Source: Phycisphaerales bacterium (GTDB lineage: Bacteria > Planctomycetota > Phycisphaerae > Tepidisphaerales > Tepidisphaeraceae). Taken from it: a stretch of DNA of 12,432 nucleotides. Of the stretch, positions 1-6,393 are shown piece by piece. The notes beneath the pieces were generated by a model, which searched no databases, was not told the origin of the DNA, and worked only from the letters and a program-made list of their open reading frames with translations. Each line of letters starts with the position of its first letter. Position 1 is the stretch's first letter. Made by a program: the position numbers and the translations under genes. Location: contig PMAK01000235.1 of the NCBI GenBank assembly GCA_003153655.1, positions 1-12,432 on the forward strand. Reading direction: 5' to 3'.

Positions 1-5
1 GATTT

Positions 6-11
6 GAGAGG
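6..11 (+). promoter_or_regulatory. Ribosome binding site of the LysM gene
   Basis: GAGAGG lies five bases before the ATG at 17. It is one of the clearer Shine-Dalgarno sites in the window and fixes the start of the LysM protein, since the other starts nearby have weak or no such site. Confidence 0.7.
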
Positions 12-16
12 TTGCC

Positions 17-922
17 ATGACACGAGAAACGAAAATCAGCCTGCTGGTGGGACTGGCGTTCATCATTGTGATGGGGATTCTGCTGACGGACCACATGCGT
101 TCGGCTGGAGAGCCGCCCCAGGCCGCGCTGGAGGATGCGGGCGTGGCAGTCCGCCAGGCGTTGAACTCTCCGGGAACGGGCGAGCCGCCGATCCGGATGG
201 TGCAGCCGGCGGATGTCTCCCCAACGCAATCCGTGCCGACGCACGATGAGCTGACGCGGCCCGCGCCGCCGGTGATCCCAACGAGCAATTATCAGGGCGA
301 TGTTTCACGGACGCAGGCAACAGCCATGCCGCCGGAAGATCATGGCGCGGATACGCCGGGCCCCAAGCCGCTGGTGGATCTGGCGCAGCGCAATGGAGAG
401 CCCCTGATTCCAGCGAATATGGATGGGTCGAACCGGAATGAAGATGCGGGATCATCCAATCCTTCCACCCCCCCCGTCGCGGTTGTCGGGCCGAGCAAAT
501 ATAAAGCTCAGCCGGGCGATTCGGTCTCGCGGATGGCAGCGAAGTTTCTCGGATCAAGTTCTGTTGAGAACCGTCAGGCGATTGTCGATGCGAATCCATC
601 GCTTCAGGATGACCCGGATCGGGTGATTGTCGGGCAGAGCTATGTGATCCCGGGTGCGAGACAGACGGCGATGGCTCCAAGCTCGCCAGCGGTCATTCCG
701 GCTCCGGCCACGATCGGGCGCACCAATGGCCGGGAATATTTTTACACAGTTCAGGATGGGGACAGCCTCTGGCAGATCGCCAACGATGAACTGGGCGATC
801 CATCCGCTGTTGCCGCGATCAAAGAATTAAACGCGTCGCTGCTCAAGGGCAAAGACACGGTGATCCCGGGCATGAAGCTGCGGCTGCCAAGCAAGCCGAC
901 GGCATCCGCCAACTCGATGTAA
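17..922 (+). CDS. Membrane-anchored protein with two LysM domains
   Basis: A 301-residue protein. Residues about 7-24 form one hydrophobic segment after a short charged start, so the protein is probably tethered in the inner membrane with the rest outside the cytoplasm. Residues 30-160 are Pro/Ala/Thr-rich and low in complexity, consistent with a flexible linker. Two LysM modules follow, at about 162-212 (YKAQPGDSVSRMAAKF to YVIPG) and 241-291 (YFYTVQDGDSLWQIAND to LRLPS). LysM folds bind N-acetylglucosamine chains such as peptidoglycan. No catalytic domain is visible, so the likely role is a wall-binding scaffold. Its stop is one base before the next ATG, and the FtsL-like and FtsI genes follow, so it is probably co-transcribed with septal wall synthesis genes. 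The role in division is inferred from this context only. Confidence 0.88.
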   Translation: MTRETKISLLVGLAFIIVMGILLTDHMRSAGEPPQAALEDAGVAVRQALNSPGTGEPPIRMVQPADVSPTQSVPTHDELTRPAPPVIPTSNYQGDVSRTQATAMPPEDHGADTPGPKPLVDLAQRNGEPLIPANMDGSNRNEDAGSSNPSTPPVAVVGPSKYKAQPGDSVSRMAAKFLGSSSVENRQAIVDANPSLQDDPDRVIVGQSYVIPGARQTAMAPSSPAVIPAPATIGRTNGREYFYTVQDGDSLWQIANDELGDPSAVAAIKELNASLLKGKDTVIPGMKLRLPSKPTASANSM

Positions 923-923
923 C

Positions 924-1187
924 ATGCTGAAACTTCTCCTGTGCCTGTTTTGCGGGACAGCCACGGCAGTGGCGATGCTGGAACTACGCGAGCAGCACTT
1001 AAACCTGACATTTCAGACCGACAAGCTCCACAATCAGCTCGAAGCAAGCCAGGCACAGCTTTGGAATCAGCAGTTGTCGATCGCGGTTGCGACTGCGCCA
1101 GATGCGGTCGCGGCAGCGGCGAAGGGGCAGGATTTGAAATTAACAGCCGGACGAGCGCCGATGGGGCCGGGGAATAAACAGCAGTAA
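924..1187 (+). CDS. Short FtsL-like membrane/coiled-coil protein
   Basis: An 87-residue protein whose ATG lies one base after the upstream stop, suggesting translational coupling; no Shine-Dalgarno site is visible. Residues 2-18 are a single hydrophobic helix, followed at about 20-55 by a Leu/Gln/Glu-rich stretch with coiled-coil character (LRLEQ-type spacing; LWNQQLSIAVATAP near residues 46-60). A short cytoplasmic end, one membrane helix and a coiled coil, directly upstream of ftsI, is the architecture and position of FtsL, the bitopic divisome protein that works with FtsB/FtsQ to activate FtsW-FtsI. FtsL sequences diverge strongly, so the call rests on size, topology and synteny rather than on conserved residues. 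A generic small membrane protein remains possible. Confidence 0.6.
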   Translation: MLKLLLCLFCGTATAVAMLELREQHLNLTFQTDKLHNQLEASQAQLWNQQLSIAVATAPDAVAAAAKGQDLKLTAGRAPMGPGNKQQ

Positions 1188-1232
1188 CGGGGATTCCGCA
1201 ATTAAATGGGGCTGACGCGTTATTTTTGTTGC

Positions 1233-1246
1233 GATTCGCGCGAATC
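1233..1246. repeat. Perfect 14-bp palindrome just before the ftsI start
   Basis: GATTCGCGCGAATC reads the same on both strands and ends five bases before the ATG at 1252. In RNA it could form only a small tight hairpin; in DNA it could be a dimeric protein site. It occupies the place where a ribosome binding site would be expected. Function unknown, and it may be chance. Confidence 0.4.
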
Positions 1247-1251
1247 CGCCG

Positions 1252-3138
1252 ATGAATTATCGGACCCGAGAACTTCGCGTGACCTACTTTTCTTATATCC
1301 GAGCCAGGCTTGTCGTGGTGCTGACCGTTGCGCTCTTTATTGCGCTCCTTGGCCGGGTGGCATATCTCCAGACCTACGGCCGCGAGGCAACGATCTCGCG
1401 CGCGGATCGGCAACAACATCTGATTCTGACGCTGGCCGCCCGTCGCGGCGACATTTACGACCGAAACGGCCTCCTGATGGCCGGGTCGATCCAAACACAC
1501 AGCCTCTTCGTCGATCCGAAATTCATGCAGGACTCGTTTCAGGAGGATGGGCGAAGCTTGATCCAAATGGATCAGGCGCTGGATGGATTGGCGGCGCTTA
1601 TCGGGAAGGATTCGTTTGAGCTATCGAAGTTGCTGGGGGATCGGGCGACAAGCCGGTTCGTGAAGGTCGCGGAGAATCTGGATGATTCGACCGTCGCACA
1701 AGTCGAAGCCCTGAATCTGCCCGGCGTCGGAATCGGTTCGGGAAGCGCGCGGTGTTATCCGATGGGATCACTGGCCGCACACGTGCTGGGTGATTGCGGA
1801 TCGGACGGCAACGGACTCGATGGATTGGAATTGAAATACAACGCCCTGCTCTCAGGCCGACCAGGATTTGCGCGGGAAACCAAGGATGCGCAGCGCCGGC
1901 CGATCGGAGTGGCGGCCGAGGACTATCTGCCGCCGCAGCATGGGCATCATCTAGTCCTGACAATCGACGCGAATCTGCAAACCATAGCCGAGCAGGAACT
2001 ACGCGATGCGGTCGAGCATGTGAAGGCCAAGAGTGGCATGTTCGTCGCGATGGACCCCTTCACCGGAGATATACTGGCCCTTGCGAATTATCCGACGTTC
2101 AATCCGCAGACGCTCAGCGATTCGACATCGGACATGCGGCGGAACAGCGCACTCGTTTCGCCCTACGAACCAGGATCGACCTTCAAACCATTCCTCGCCG
2201 GCCCGGCAATGATGTGGCACGTGACCACGCAGTCGGAGGTTTGGCAAATCCCGGGACGAACGTGGTTCACACCCTACGGGCGGGCGATTTCGGATGTCGA
2301 GCATTATGGAAATCTCTGCACCTGGGATGGCCTGGTGCATTCCAGCAACATTCTCATGTCGCAGCTAAGCGAGCGCATGGGAAACGCCCGGCTATATAAG
2401 GCGATGACAGGTTTTGGGTTTGGCCAACGAACCGGAATTGATTTTCCTGGCGAAAGCCCAGGCAAAGTTTTCGATCTGAAGAAATGGACGCACAAAAGCA
2501 CGGAATCCGTGGCCCAGGGATATGAGCTGATGGTGACGCCGCTGCAACTGGCCCGCGCGTTTTCGGCCTATGCCAACGGCGGAAAACTTGTGACGCCGCG
2601 CCTGCTGCTTGGAACCGTCGATCCACAGGGGAATATCTTGTCGCGGCGGCAGCGCGTGGATTTTGATTCGCTGCCACAGGCGATCGATCCGGCCACGGCC
2701 GCAGAAGTGCGGCGGATTTTGTGCGACGTGGTGATTCGCGGCACCGCCGAGGGAGAACGAAGCAAAATCTGGAATGTTTCGGGAAAGACCGGCACGGCCT
2801 ATCTGGCCGAACCGCACGGATATAGCAAATCGCGATACAACAGCAGCTTTGTGGCTTGTGCGCCGTATGAAAATCCTAAGCTGGTGGTGGTTTGCGTGAT
2901 TCACGATCCGGATCGAACCATCGCACATTACGGCGGAAAAGTCGCTGCGCCGGCGGCTGTTAAATTTTTTGAGCGGGCGCTGACGTATATGGAAGTGCCG
3001 GCTTCGCCTGACTTGCCGCTGCCCCCGCCGGAAGTGGCGAATGTTTTGATTGACTATTCGGCAAAGCAATACACCGATCGGAATTTCGGGGCGATGAAGG
3101 ATGATGATTCGGCGATGGAAATCACTTCTAGTCAGTGA
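1252..3138 (+). CDS. ftsI: Class B penicillin-binding protein, septal transpeptidase FtsI/PBP3
   Basis: A 628-residue transpeptidase that cross-links peptidoglycan stem peptides, normally at the division septum with FtsW. A membrane anchor lies at about residues 17-34. The class B dimerisation region carries ARRGDIYDRNG at 63-73. The penicillin-binding domain has all three active-site motifs: SxxK as STFK (S309 nucleophile, K312), SxN as SSN (364-366), and KTG as KTG (512-514, in SGKTGTA). No PASTA domain follows; the C-terminal 50 residues are Pro-rich then acidic. Length fits the family. The ATG at 1252 has no clear Shine-Dalgarno site; a GTG at 1279, after GAGA, is an alternative start that would still keep the anchor. 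It follows the FtsL-like gene by 64 bases, an ftsL-ftsI order typical of division/wall clusters. Confidence 0.93.
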   Translation: MNYRTRELRVTYFSYIRARLVVVLTVALFIALLGRVAYLQTYGREATISRADRQQHLILTLAARRGDIYDRNGLLMAGSIQTHSLFVDPKFMQDSFQEDGRSLIQMDQALDGLAALIGKDSFELSKLLGDRATSRFVKVAENLDDSTVAQVEALNLPGVGIGSGSARCYPMGSLAAHVLGDCGSDGNGLDGLELKYNALLSGRPGFARETKDAQRRPIGVAAEDYLPPQHGHHLVLTIDANLQTIAEQELRDAVEHVKAKSGMFVAMDPFTGDILALANYPTFNPQTLSDSTSDMRRNSALVSPYEPGSTFKPFLAGPAMMWHVTTQSEVWQIPGRTWFTPYGRAISDVEHYGNLCTWDGLVHSSNILMSQLSERMGNARLYKAMTGFGFGQRTGIDFPGESPGKVFDLKKWTHKSTESVAQGYELMVTPLQLARAFSAYANGGKLVTPRLLLGTVDPQGNILSRRQRVDFDSLPQAIDPATAAEVRRILCDVVIRGTAEGERSKIWNVSGKTGTAYLAEPHGYSKSRYNSSFVACAPYENPKLVVVCVIHDPDRTIAHYGGKVAAPAAVKFFERALTYMEVPASPDLPLPPPEVANVLIDYSAKQYTDRNFGAMKDDDSAMEITSSQ

Positions 3139-3149
3139 AGTTTTGTTTG

Positions 3150-3249
3150 AACCGCGGAGATCACAGAGGCCGCAGAGAAGACCATAATACTTCTCTGCAC
3201 ATTTGACTCCGCGGCGTCTGCCTCCGCGACCTCCGCGATCTCCGCGGTT
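3150..3249. terminator. Palindromic intergenic element with 9-nt periodicity, probable two-way terminator
   Basis: The outer arms are a perfect 13-bp inverted repeat (3150-3162 AACCGCGGAGATC against 3237-3249). An inner perfect 9-bp hairpin sits between GCAGAGAAG (3172-3180) and 3190-3198 with a 9-base loop. The arms are built from 9-base units: CCGCGGAGA, TCACAGAGG, CCGCAGAGA on the left (3152-3178), and CCTCCGCGA twice then TCTCCGCGG on the right (3221-3247). It fills the whole gap between the convergent ftsI and queA genes and its last base falls in the queA stop codon. Position and structure suggest transcription termination in both directions. Similar GCGGAGA-rich repeats recur in many environmental bacterial genomes, so it may also be a dispersed repeat family. 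Confidence 0.6.
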
Positions 3250-4301
3250 TAATTTGACCCATCGATGAACATCGCGTCGCCGTAACTGAAAAAGCGGTAA
3301 CGCTGCGCGATGGCTTGCGCATATATGCGGCGCTGTTCGTCGAGGCCGGTCATGGCTGCCACCAGCGCAATCAGCGTGCTGCGCGGCAGATGAAAATTGG
3401 TGATTAACGCGCCGATGTGATTCCAGCGGTATGGGGGATGAATGAAAATTTTGGTCTGGCTTTGCGTCGCAATGAACGCCTGATCTGCCGGGTGACTTTC
3501 CAAAACTCGCGCGGATGTCGTGCCGACGGCGACGATGCGGCGATTTTGGGCTTTGGCAAGATTTAACATTTCCGCGGCAGTTGAAGTAATGGAAAAACGC
3601 TCGGTGTGCATGGGGTGATCGGCGAGATTCTCGACGGAAATGGGTTTGAACGTGCCAGCGCCGACGTGGAGGGTAATCATTACCCGCGCGATGCCGGCGT
3701 CATCGAGTTGGCGGAGAAGCTCAGGCGTAAAATGCAGGCCAGCCGTGGGAGCCGCGATTGCGCCAGGGGAATCCGCATACACCGTTTGATAGCGCGCGCG
3801 ATCAAGACTATCTCGCTCATCGGTTTGCTTTTGACGTTTGATATACGGAGGCAGTGGCATCCGCCCGATGCGATTTAATACTTCGATCGCACGGACTGAT
3901 TCGGATATTTGGATGAGGAATTCTCCCTGCCCGTGGCCGGCAAGGATCGTGACGCTAAGCGCGGGATCGGAATCAAATTGAAGAATGGTTCCCGTCCGTG
4001 GCTGGCCGATGTCGCGCAGCAGGACGAGCCATTGGCCGATCGTCGGCTCTGATAGGAAAAGCCCTTCGATCTGGCCACCGGTGCTTTTTTTTAGCATGAA
4101 CCGGGCGGGGATGACTTTTGAATCGTTGAAGACAAGGATATCGCTCGGGCGCAGAAGCGATGGAAGGTCCGAGAACGTTCGGTGATGGATCGCCTTGCTC
4201 GCGCCAATGTAGTGCAGCAACCGCGAGGCGGATCGATTCTCCGGCGGCATCTGCGTAATCAGCTCAGGAGGGAGATCGAAATCCAATTCGTCGGTTCGCA
4301 T
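3249..4301 (-). CDS. queA: S-adenosylmethionine:tRNA ribosyltransferase-isomerase QueA
   Basis: QueA transfers and rearranges the ribosyl group of S-adenosylmethionine onto 7-aminomethyl-7-deazaguanine at the tRNA wobble position, giving epoxyqueuosine in the queuosine pathway. The 350 residues contain the family's conserved blocks in order: DILVFNDSKVIPAR (54-67), PLPPYIKR (149-156), YQTVYA (171-176), AAPTAGLHFT (183-192), LHVGAGTFKP (211-220), VGTTSARVLES (259-269), LITNFHLPRSTL (299-310) and RFFSYGDAM (336-344). The frame is open upstream to a GTG at 4352, which would add 17 residues, but the ATG at 4301 gives MRTDELDFDLPPELI, the normal QueA beginning, so I prefer it. Neither start has a clear Shine-Dalgarno site. 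No other queuosine genes are in the window; the gene is convergent with ftsI. Confidence 0.95.
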   Translation of the reverse strand: MRTDELDFDLPPELITQMPPENRSASRLLHYIGASKAIHHRTFSDLPSLLRPSDILVFNDSKVIPARFMLKKSTGGQIEGLFLSEPTIGQWLVLLRDIGQPRTGTILQFDSDPALSVTILAGHGQGEFLIQISESVRAIEVLNRIGRMPLPPYIKRQKQTDERDSLDRARYQTVYADSPGAIAAPTAGLHFTPELLRQLDDAGIARVMITLHVGAGTFKPISVENLADHPMHTERFSITSTAAEMLNLAKAQNRRIVAVGTTSARVLESHPADQAFIATQSQTKIFIHPPYRWNHIGALITNFHLPRSTLIALVAAMTGLDEQRRIYAQAIAQRYRFFSYGDAMFIDGSN

Positions 4302-4489
4302 CGGCTTCGAACATTTCTGACCCCTTTGCGCCTCAGTCCATGTGGCGGCCACGCATCATCCGTCATAAACGGACCAGATTCACATCAAGGTCAATTGATC
4401 GCATAAAACTTTGTTTCCCGCAATAATCCGGGGCTTTTTTATCGCTGGCGCAATTGCCGCGTGCAACTGACGGCTGCATTTGCTGATGG
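4302..4489. other. Divergent intergenic region between queA and the small-protein run
   Basis: About 190 bases with no convincing gene. On the - strand a TTGACC at 4389-4394 could be a -35 box for queA, with a poor -10 candidate (GTTTAT at 4365-4370, 18-base spacer). On the + strand a short CCCG/CGGG hairpin (4417-4430) is followed by six T residues at 4435-4440, resembling a weak terminator or attenuator ahead of the next + strand gene. Both are suggestions only. Confidence 0.25.
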
Positions 4490-4921
4490 TTGGACGTGTC
4501 TTCAACCTCCAGCGTAGCCCTGATCGCCGCCGCTCTCCAACTCAAATTGGTGGAGTCGGTTTTACGCGCGATTCAGGCGCCCAATCCGCTCGCGCCGGGC
4601 GGATCTTCTGGAGCAGTCGATCACTGCTGCGATCGCTTTTGTCCGGAGACGATTCGTCCCGAGCCCCGATATCTGCCGCGGCACGTCATCGTCCCAACGC
4701 CGCGATATCTGCCGCGGCATGTCATTCAGCCGACGCCGAGGCTTGGAGCGGAATGTCTACCCCGTGCGGAATCAAAAGGCCCCAACATCACGCCCGGCCC
4801 GCAGCCCCCCTGGAAAGTTCTGCCGTGGCAAGAACCCGCGCAATCGCCGAACGTAATAAAGATTATTATTCGACAGCCCGATATGGTTGGAAAGGGAAAC
4901 CTGATCGATTTGTTCATGTAG
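4490..4921 (+). CDS. Unrecognised protein with a tandem 12-residue Pro-rich repeat
   Basis: A 143-residue protein starting at TTG 4490 (MDVSSTSSVALIAAALQ). I do not recognise the family with certainty. The N-terminal 28 residues look like an amphipathic helix and faintly resemble short YjfB-type proteins, but without export features. Residues 59-82 are two copies of PRYLPRHVI(V/Q)PT, encoded by a 36-base tandem repeat (4665-4736). Four Cys (46, 47, 51, 89) are present. A second Pro-rich part (GPQPPWKVLPWQ) leads to an orderly C-terminus (KIIIRQPDMVGKGNLIDLFM). A competing frame across the same bases gives only Ser/Arg/Ala-rich low-complexity sequence, so this frame is the likely one. It is followed 19 bases later by another small gene. 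The start is uncertain because no Shine-Dalgarno site is seen. Confidence 0.6.
   Translation: MDVSSTSSVALIAAALQLKLVESVLRAIQAPNPLAPGGSSGAVDHCCDRFCPETIRPEPRYLPRHVIVPTPRYLPRHVIQPTPRLGAECLPRAESKGPNITPGPQPPWKVLPWQEPAQSPNVIKIIIRQPDMVGKGNLIDLFM
4665..4736 (+). repeat. 36-bp tandem direct repeat, two copies, inside a gene
   Basis: CGATATCTGCCGCGGCA occurs at 4667 and again at 4703, exactly 36 bases apart, and the similarity continues to the end of each unit with a few changes. The unit is 12 codons, so the repeat keeps frame and encodes PRYLPRHVI(V/Q)PT twice. A third unit begins (PR) and then diverges. Confidence 0.85.
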
Positions 4922-4940
4922 AACGAGCAAAGGCCATAAC

Positions 4941-5171
4941 ATGTTACCGGCACAGCAAGTCGAAGAGCTGATCACGATGGTATCCGGACTGGATAAGGAC
5001 TCATTGCTCCAGCAATTCCGTGAATATCCCGCATCGTTTCCCCTCGATTTTACACCTGATTTTCTCGATCACCAGCCCCTCGAACGCTTGCGGCATCTCT
5101 TTGTCGCCGTCTGCATGCAATCCAGAAAAGTTCCGATCGGCTTCGGCGATATATTGCCGACCGACGACTAA
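4941..5171 (+). CDS. Small acidic conserved-looking protein of unknown function
   Basis: A 76-residue soluble protein. AAGG at 4930-4933, seven bases before the ATG, is a good ribosome binding site and supports the start. The sequence reads like a real compact helical domain: a first helix (LPAQQVEELITMVSGLD), a middle part with FPLDFTPDFLDHQPLERL, and a second helix RHLFVAVCMQSRKVP. No membrane segment, no known catalytic motif and one Cys. I do not recognise a named family, although proteins of this form seem familiar from planctomycete genomes. It sits between the tandem-repeat protein and the Cys-rich protein, all on the + strand ahead of xerD, and may be in the same transcript. Confidence 0.68.
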   Translation: MLPAQQVEELITMVSGLDKDSLLQQFREYPASFPLDFTPDFLDHQPLERLRHLFVAVCMQSRKVPIGFGDILPTDD

Positions 5172-5239
5172 GTCTCTGCACCAAGTCCCATAATTCTTTA
5201 ACTGCCAGCCATGGTCACGTCGGGCGCGCTCGAACGCCG

Positions 5240-5506
5240 ATGATTGCTTGTGTGCGCTTGAATACTGCCGGAGTCAATTGTCCGTTTCTTGATCGCGCGG
5301 ACGAGCGATGCTCGAATTGTTTTCGACTCGAACACCTCAAACACGCTTTCAAATTCTGCTTCGGGCGGTACAAGGCATGTCCGACCTACCTTCAATTACA
5401 GGTGGAACGGCGAATCAGAGGGATAGAATCGGCGGTACTGGAGCCGACGCGGGATGAAAATGACGCGCTTGTCCAAATCACGGTCGCCGCTGGAAACGCG
5501 GATTGA
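5240..5506 (+). CDS. Small Cys-rich, possibly metal-binding protein overlapping the xerD start
   Basis: An 88-residue protein with Cys at 4, 14, 24, 27, 40 and 47. The core is organised as CPFLDRADERC, then an FRLEHLKHAF helix, then C-x6-CPTY, a spacing that suggests a small zinc- or iron-sulfur-binding fold. The rest (51-88) is charged and may be a helix plus strand. It is not a membrane protein. Its last 53 bases overlap the first codons of xerD in another frame, so either the two are translationally coupled or xerD starts further downstream. No clear Shine-Dalgarno site precedes the ATG. I do not recognise a named family; the ordered Cys pattern is the reason for calling it a gene. Confidence 0.58.
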   Translation: MIACVRLNTAGVNCPFLDRADERCSNCFRLEHLKHAFKFCFGRYKACPTYLQLQVERRIRGIESAVLEPTRDENDALVQITVAAGNAD

Positions 5507-6386
5507 TGAGCCGCGCCTTCGGGAGTTGCTGATACATCTGGCCGCGGAACGGGGACTGGCCGAAAATTCACTTCACGCCTATCGGCGGGATATCGAAAAC
5601 CTTTGTGACTTTCTCAGCAAGCGGAATCAATCGCTATCCGCGGCGGACGTCACCGATTACCGCGAATATCTGCACGCCCAGAGCCGGGGAGGTAAATCGA
5701 CTCGGACAGTTGCCCGGCGGCTGGCCGCGATCCGGGTGATGCTGCGATATTTTTCCGGCGACAATGGAAAATCAGCCGGGATACTTCTACAACTCGAACG
5801 GCCAAAGCCCGAACAATCCCTGCCGAAGATTTTGAGCCGTGCTCAGGTCAATCAACTCATCGCAGCGCCCAAGCCGGGATCTAAACTCTATTTTCGTGAT
5901 GTCGCGATTCTGGAACTGCTCTATGCGAGCGGCCTCCGGGCAAGCGAGCTATGCGGATTGAAGTTGCGCGATCTGAATTCGTCGGTCGGCATCGTGCGTG
6001 TGCTGGGCAAGGGAGCCAAGGAGCGGATCGTGCCTGTCGGTAAGGTAGCGCTGGCCGCGATTGAGCGGTATCTGATGGATTGCCGGCCGAAATTGCTGCG
6101 GTCGAACGATGAACATTTATTTCTGTCTCGGTCCGGAAAGCCAATGGAGCGGATCGGACTTTGGATGCTCGTCGAGAAATACGGGCGAAGAAGCGGCATT
6201 TTGCGGGAAGTTTCGCCGCACACGCTCCGGCATTGTTTCGCGACGCATCTGATCGGGGGCGGGGCGGATTTGCGCGTGGTGCAGGAACTGCTGGGCCACA
6301 GCGATATCAGCACGACGCAGATCTATACGCATGTGGATCAGGATCGGCTCAAGGCCGTGCACAAACAGTTCCATCCGCGGAAATGA
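5454..6386 (+). CDS. xerD: Tyrosine recombinase, XerD type
   Basis: A 310-residue site-specific recombinase that, with a partner, resolves chromosome dimers at dif. The N-terminal SAM-like core-binding domain spans about 20-105 (AENSLHAYRRDIENLCDFL). The catalytic domain has the full set: R162 (GLRASELCGL), K186 (GKGAKER), H256 and R259 (HTLRH), H282 (LGHSDISTTQ) and the nucleophile Y291 (IYTHV). The ending ADLRVVQELLGHSDISTTQIYTHV is closer to XerD than XerC; length is normal for chromosomal Xer proteins, and there are no phage or integron neighbours, so a housekeeping role is more likely than an integrase. The N-terminus is about 15 residues longer than E. coli XerD, so a later start is possible. 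It is convergent with the next gene, only seven bases apart. Confidence 0.93.
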   Translation: MKMTRLSKSRSPLETRIDEPRLRELLIHLAAERGLAENSLHAYRRDIENLCDFLSKRNQSLSAADVTDYREYLHAQSRGGKSTRTVARRLAAIRVMLRYFSGDNGKSAGILLQLERPKPEQSLPKILSRAQVNQLIAAPKPGSKLYFRDVAILELLYASGLRASELCGLKLRDLNSSVGIVRVLGKGAKERIVPVGKVALAAIERYLMDCRPKLLRSNDEHLFLSRSGKPMERIGLWMLVEKYGRRSGILREVSPHTLRHCFATHLIGGGADLRVVQELLGHSDISTTQIYTHVDQDRLKAVHKQFHPRK

Positions 6387-6393
6387 AAACGCT

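Noticed and set aside
751..1566. 271-codon - strand frame across the LysM, FtsL-like and ftsI genes
   Set aside because: It runs antisense through the second LysM domain and the ftsI start, both well supported.
2392..3069. 225-codon - strand frame inside ftsI
   Set aside because: Antisense to the transpeptidase domain with SxN and KTG motifs; shadow frame.
3150..3249. CRISPR-like array from the repeated 9-mers
   Set aside because: Units are only 9 bases, directly adjacent and without spacers, and are arranged as an inverted pair, so it is not a CRISPR array.
4480..4971. Long + strand frame overlapping the tandem-repeat gene
   Set aside because: Its product is Ser/Arg/Ala-rich low-complexity sequence with no domain-like order, while the frame starting at 4490 gives a better ordered protein and ends before the well-supported gene at 4941.
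5454..6386. Phage or integrative-element integrase
   Set aside because: The protein has XerD-type motifs and normal Xer length; no attachment site, tRNA, excisionase or phage genes are nearby.
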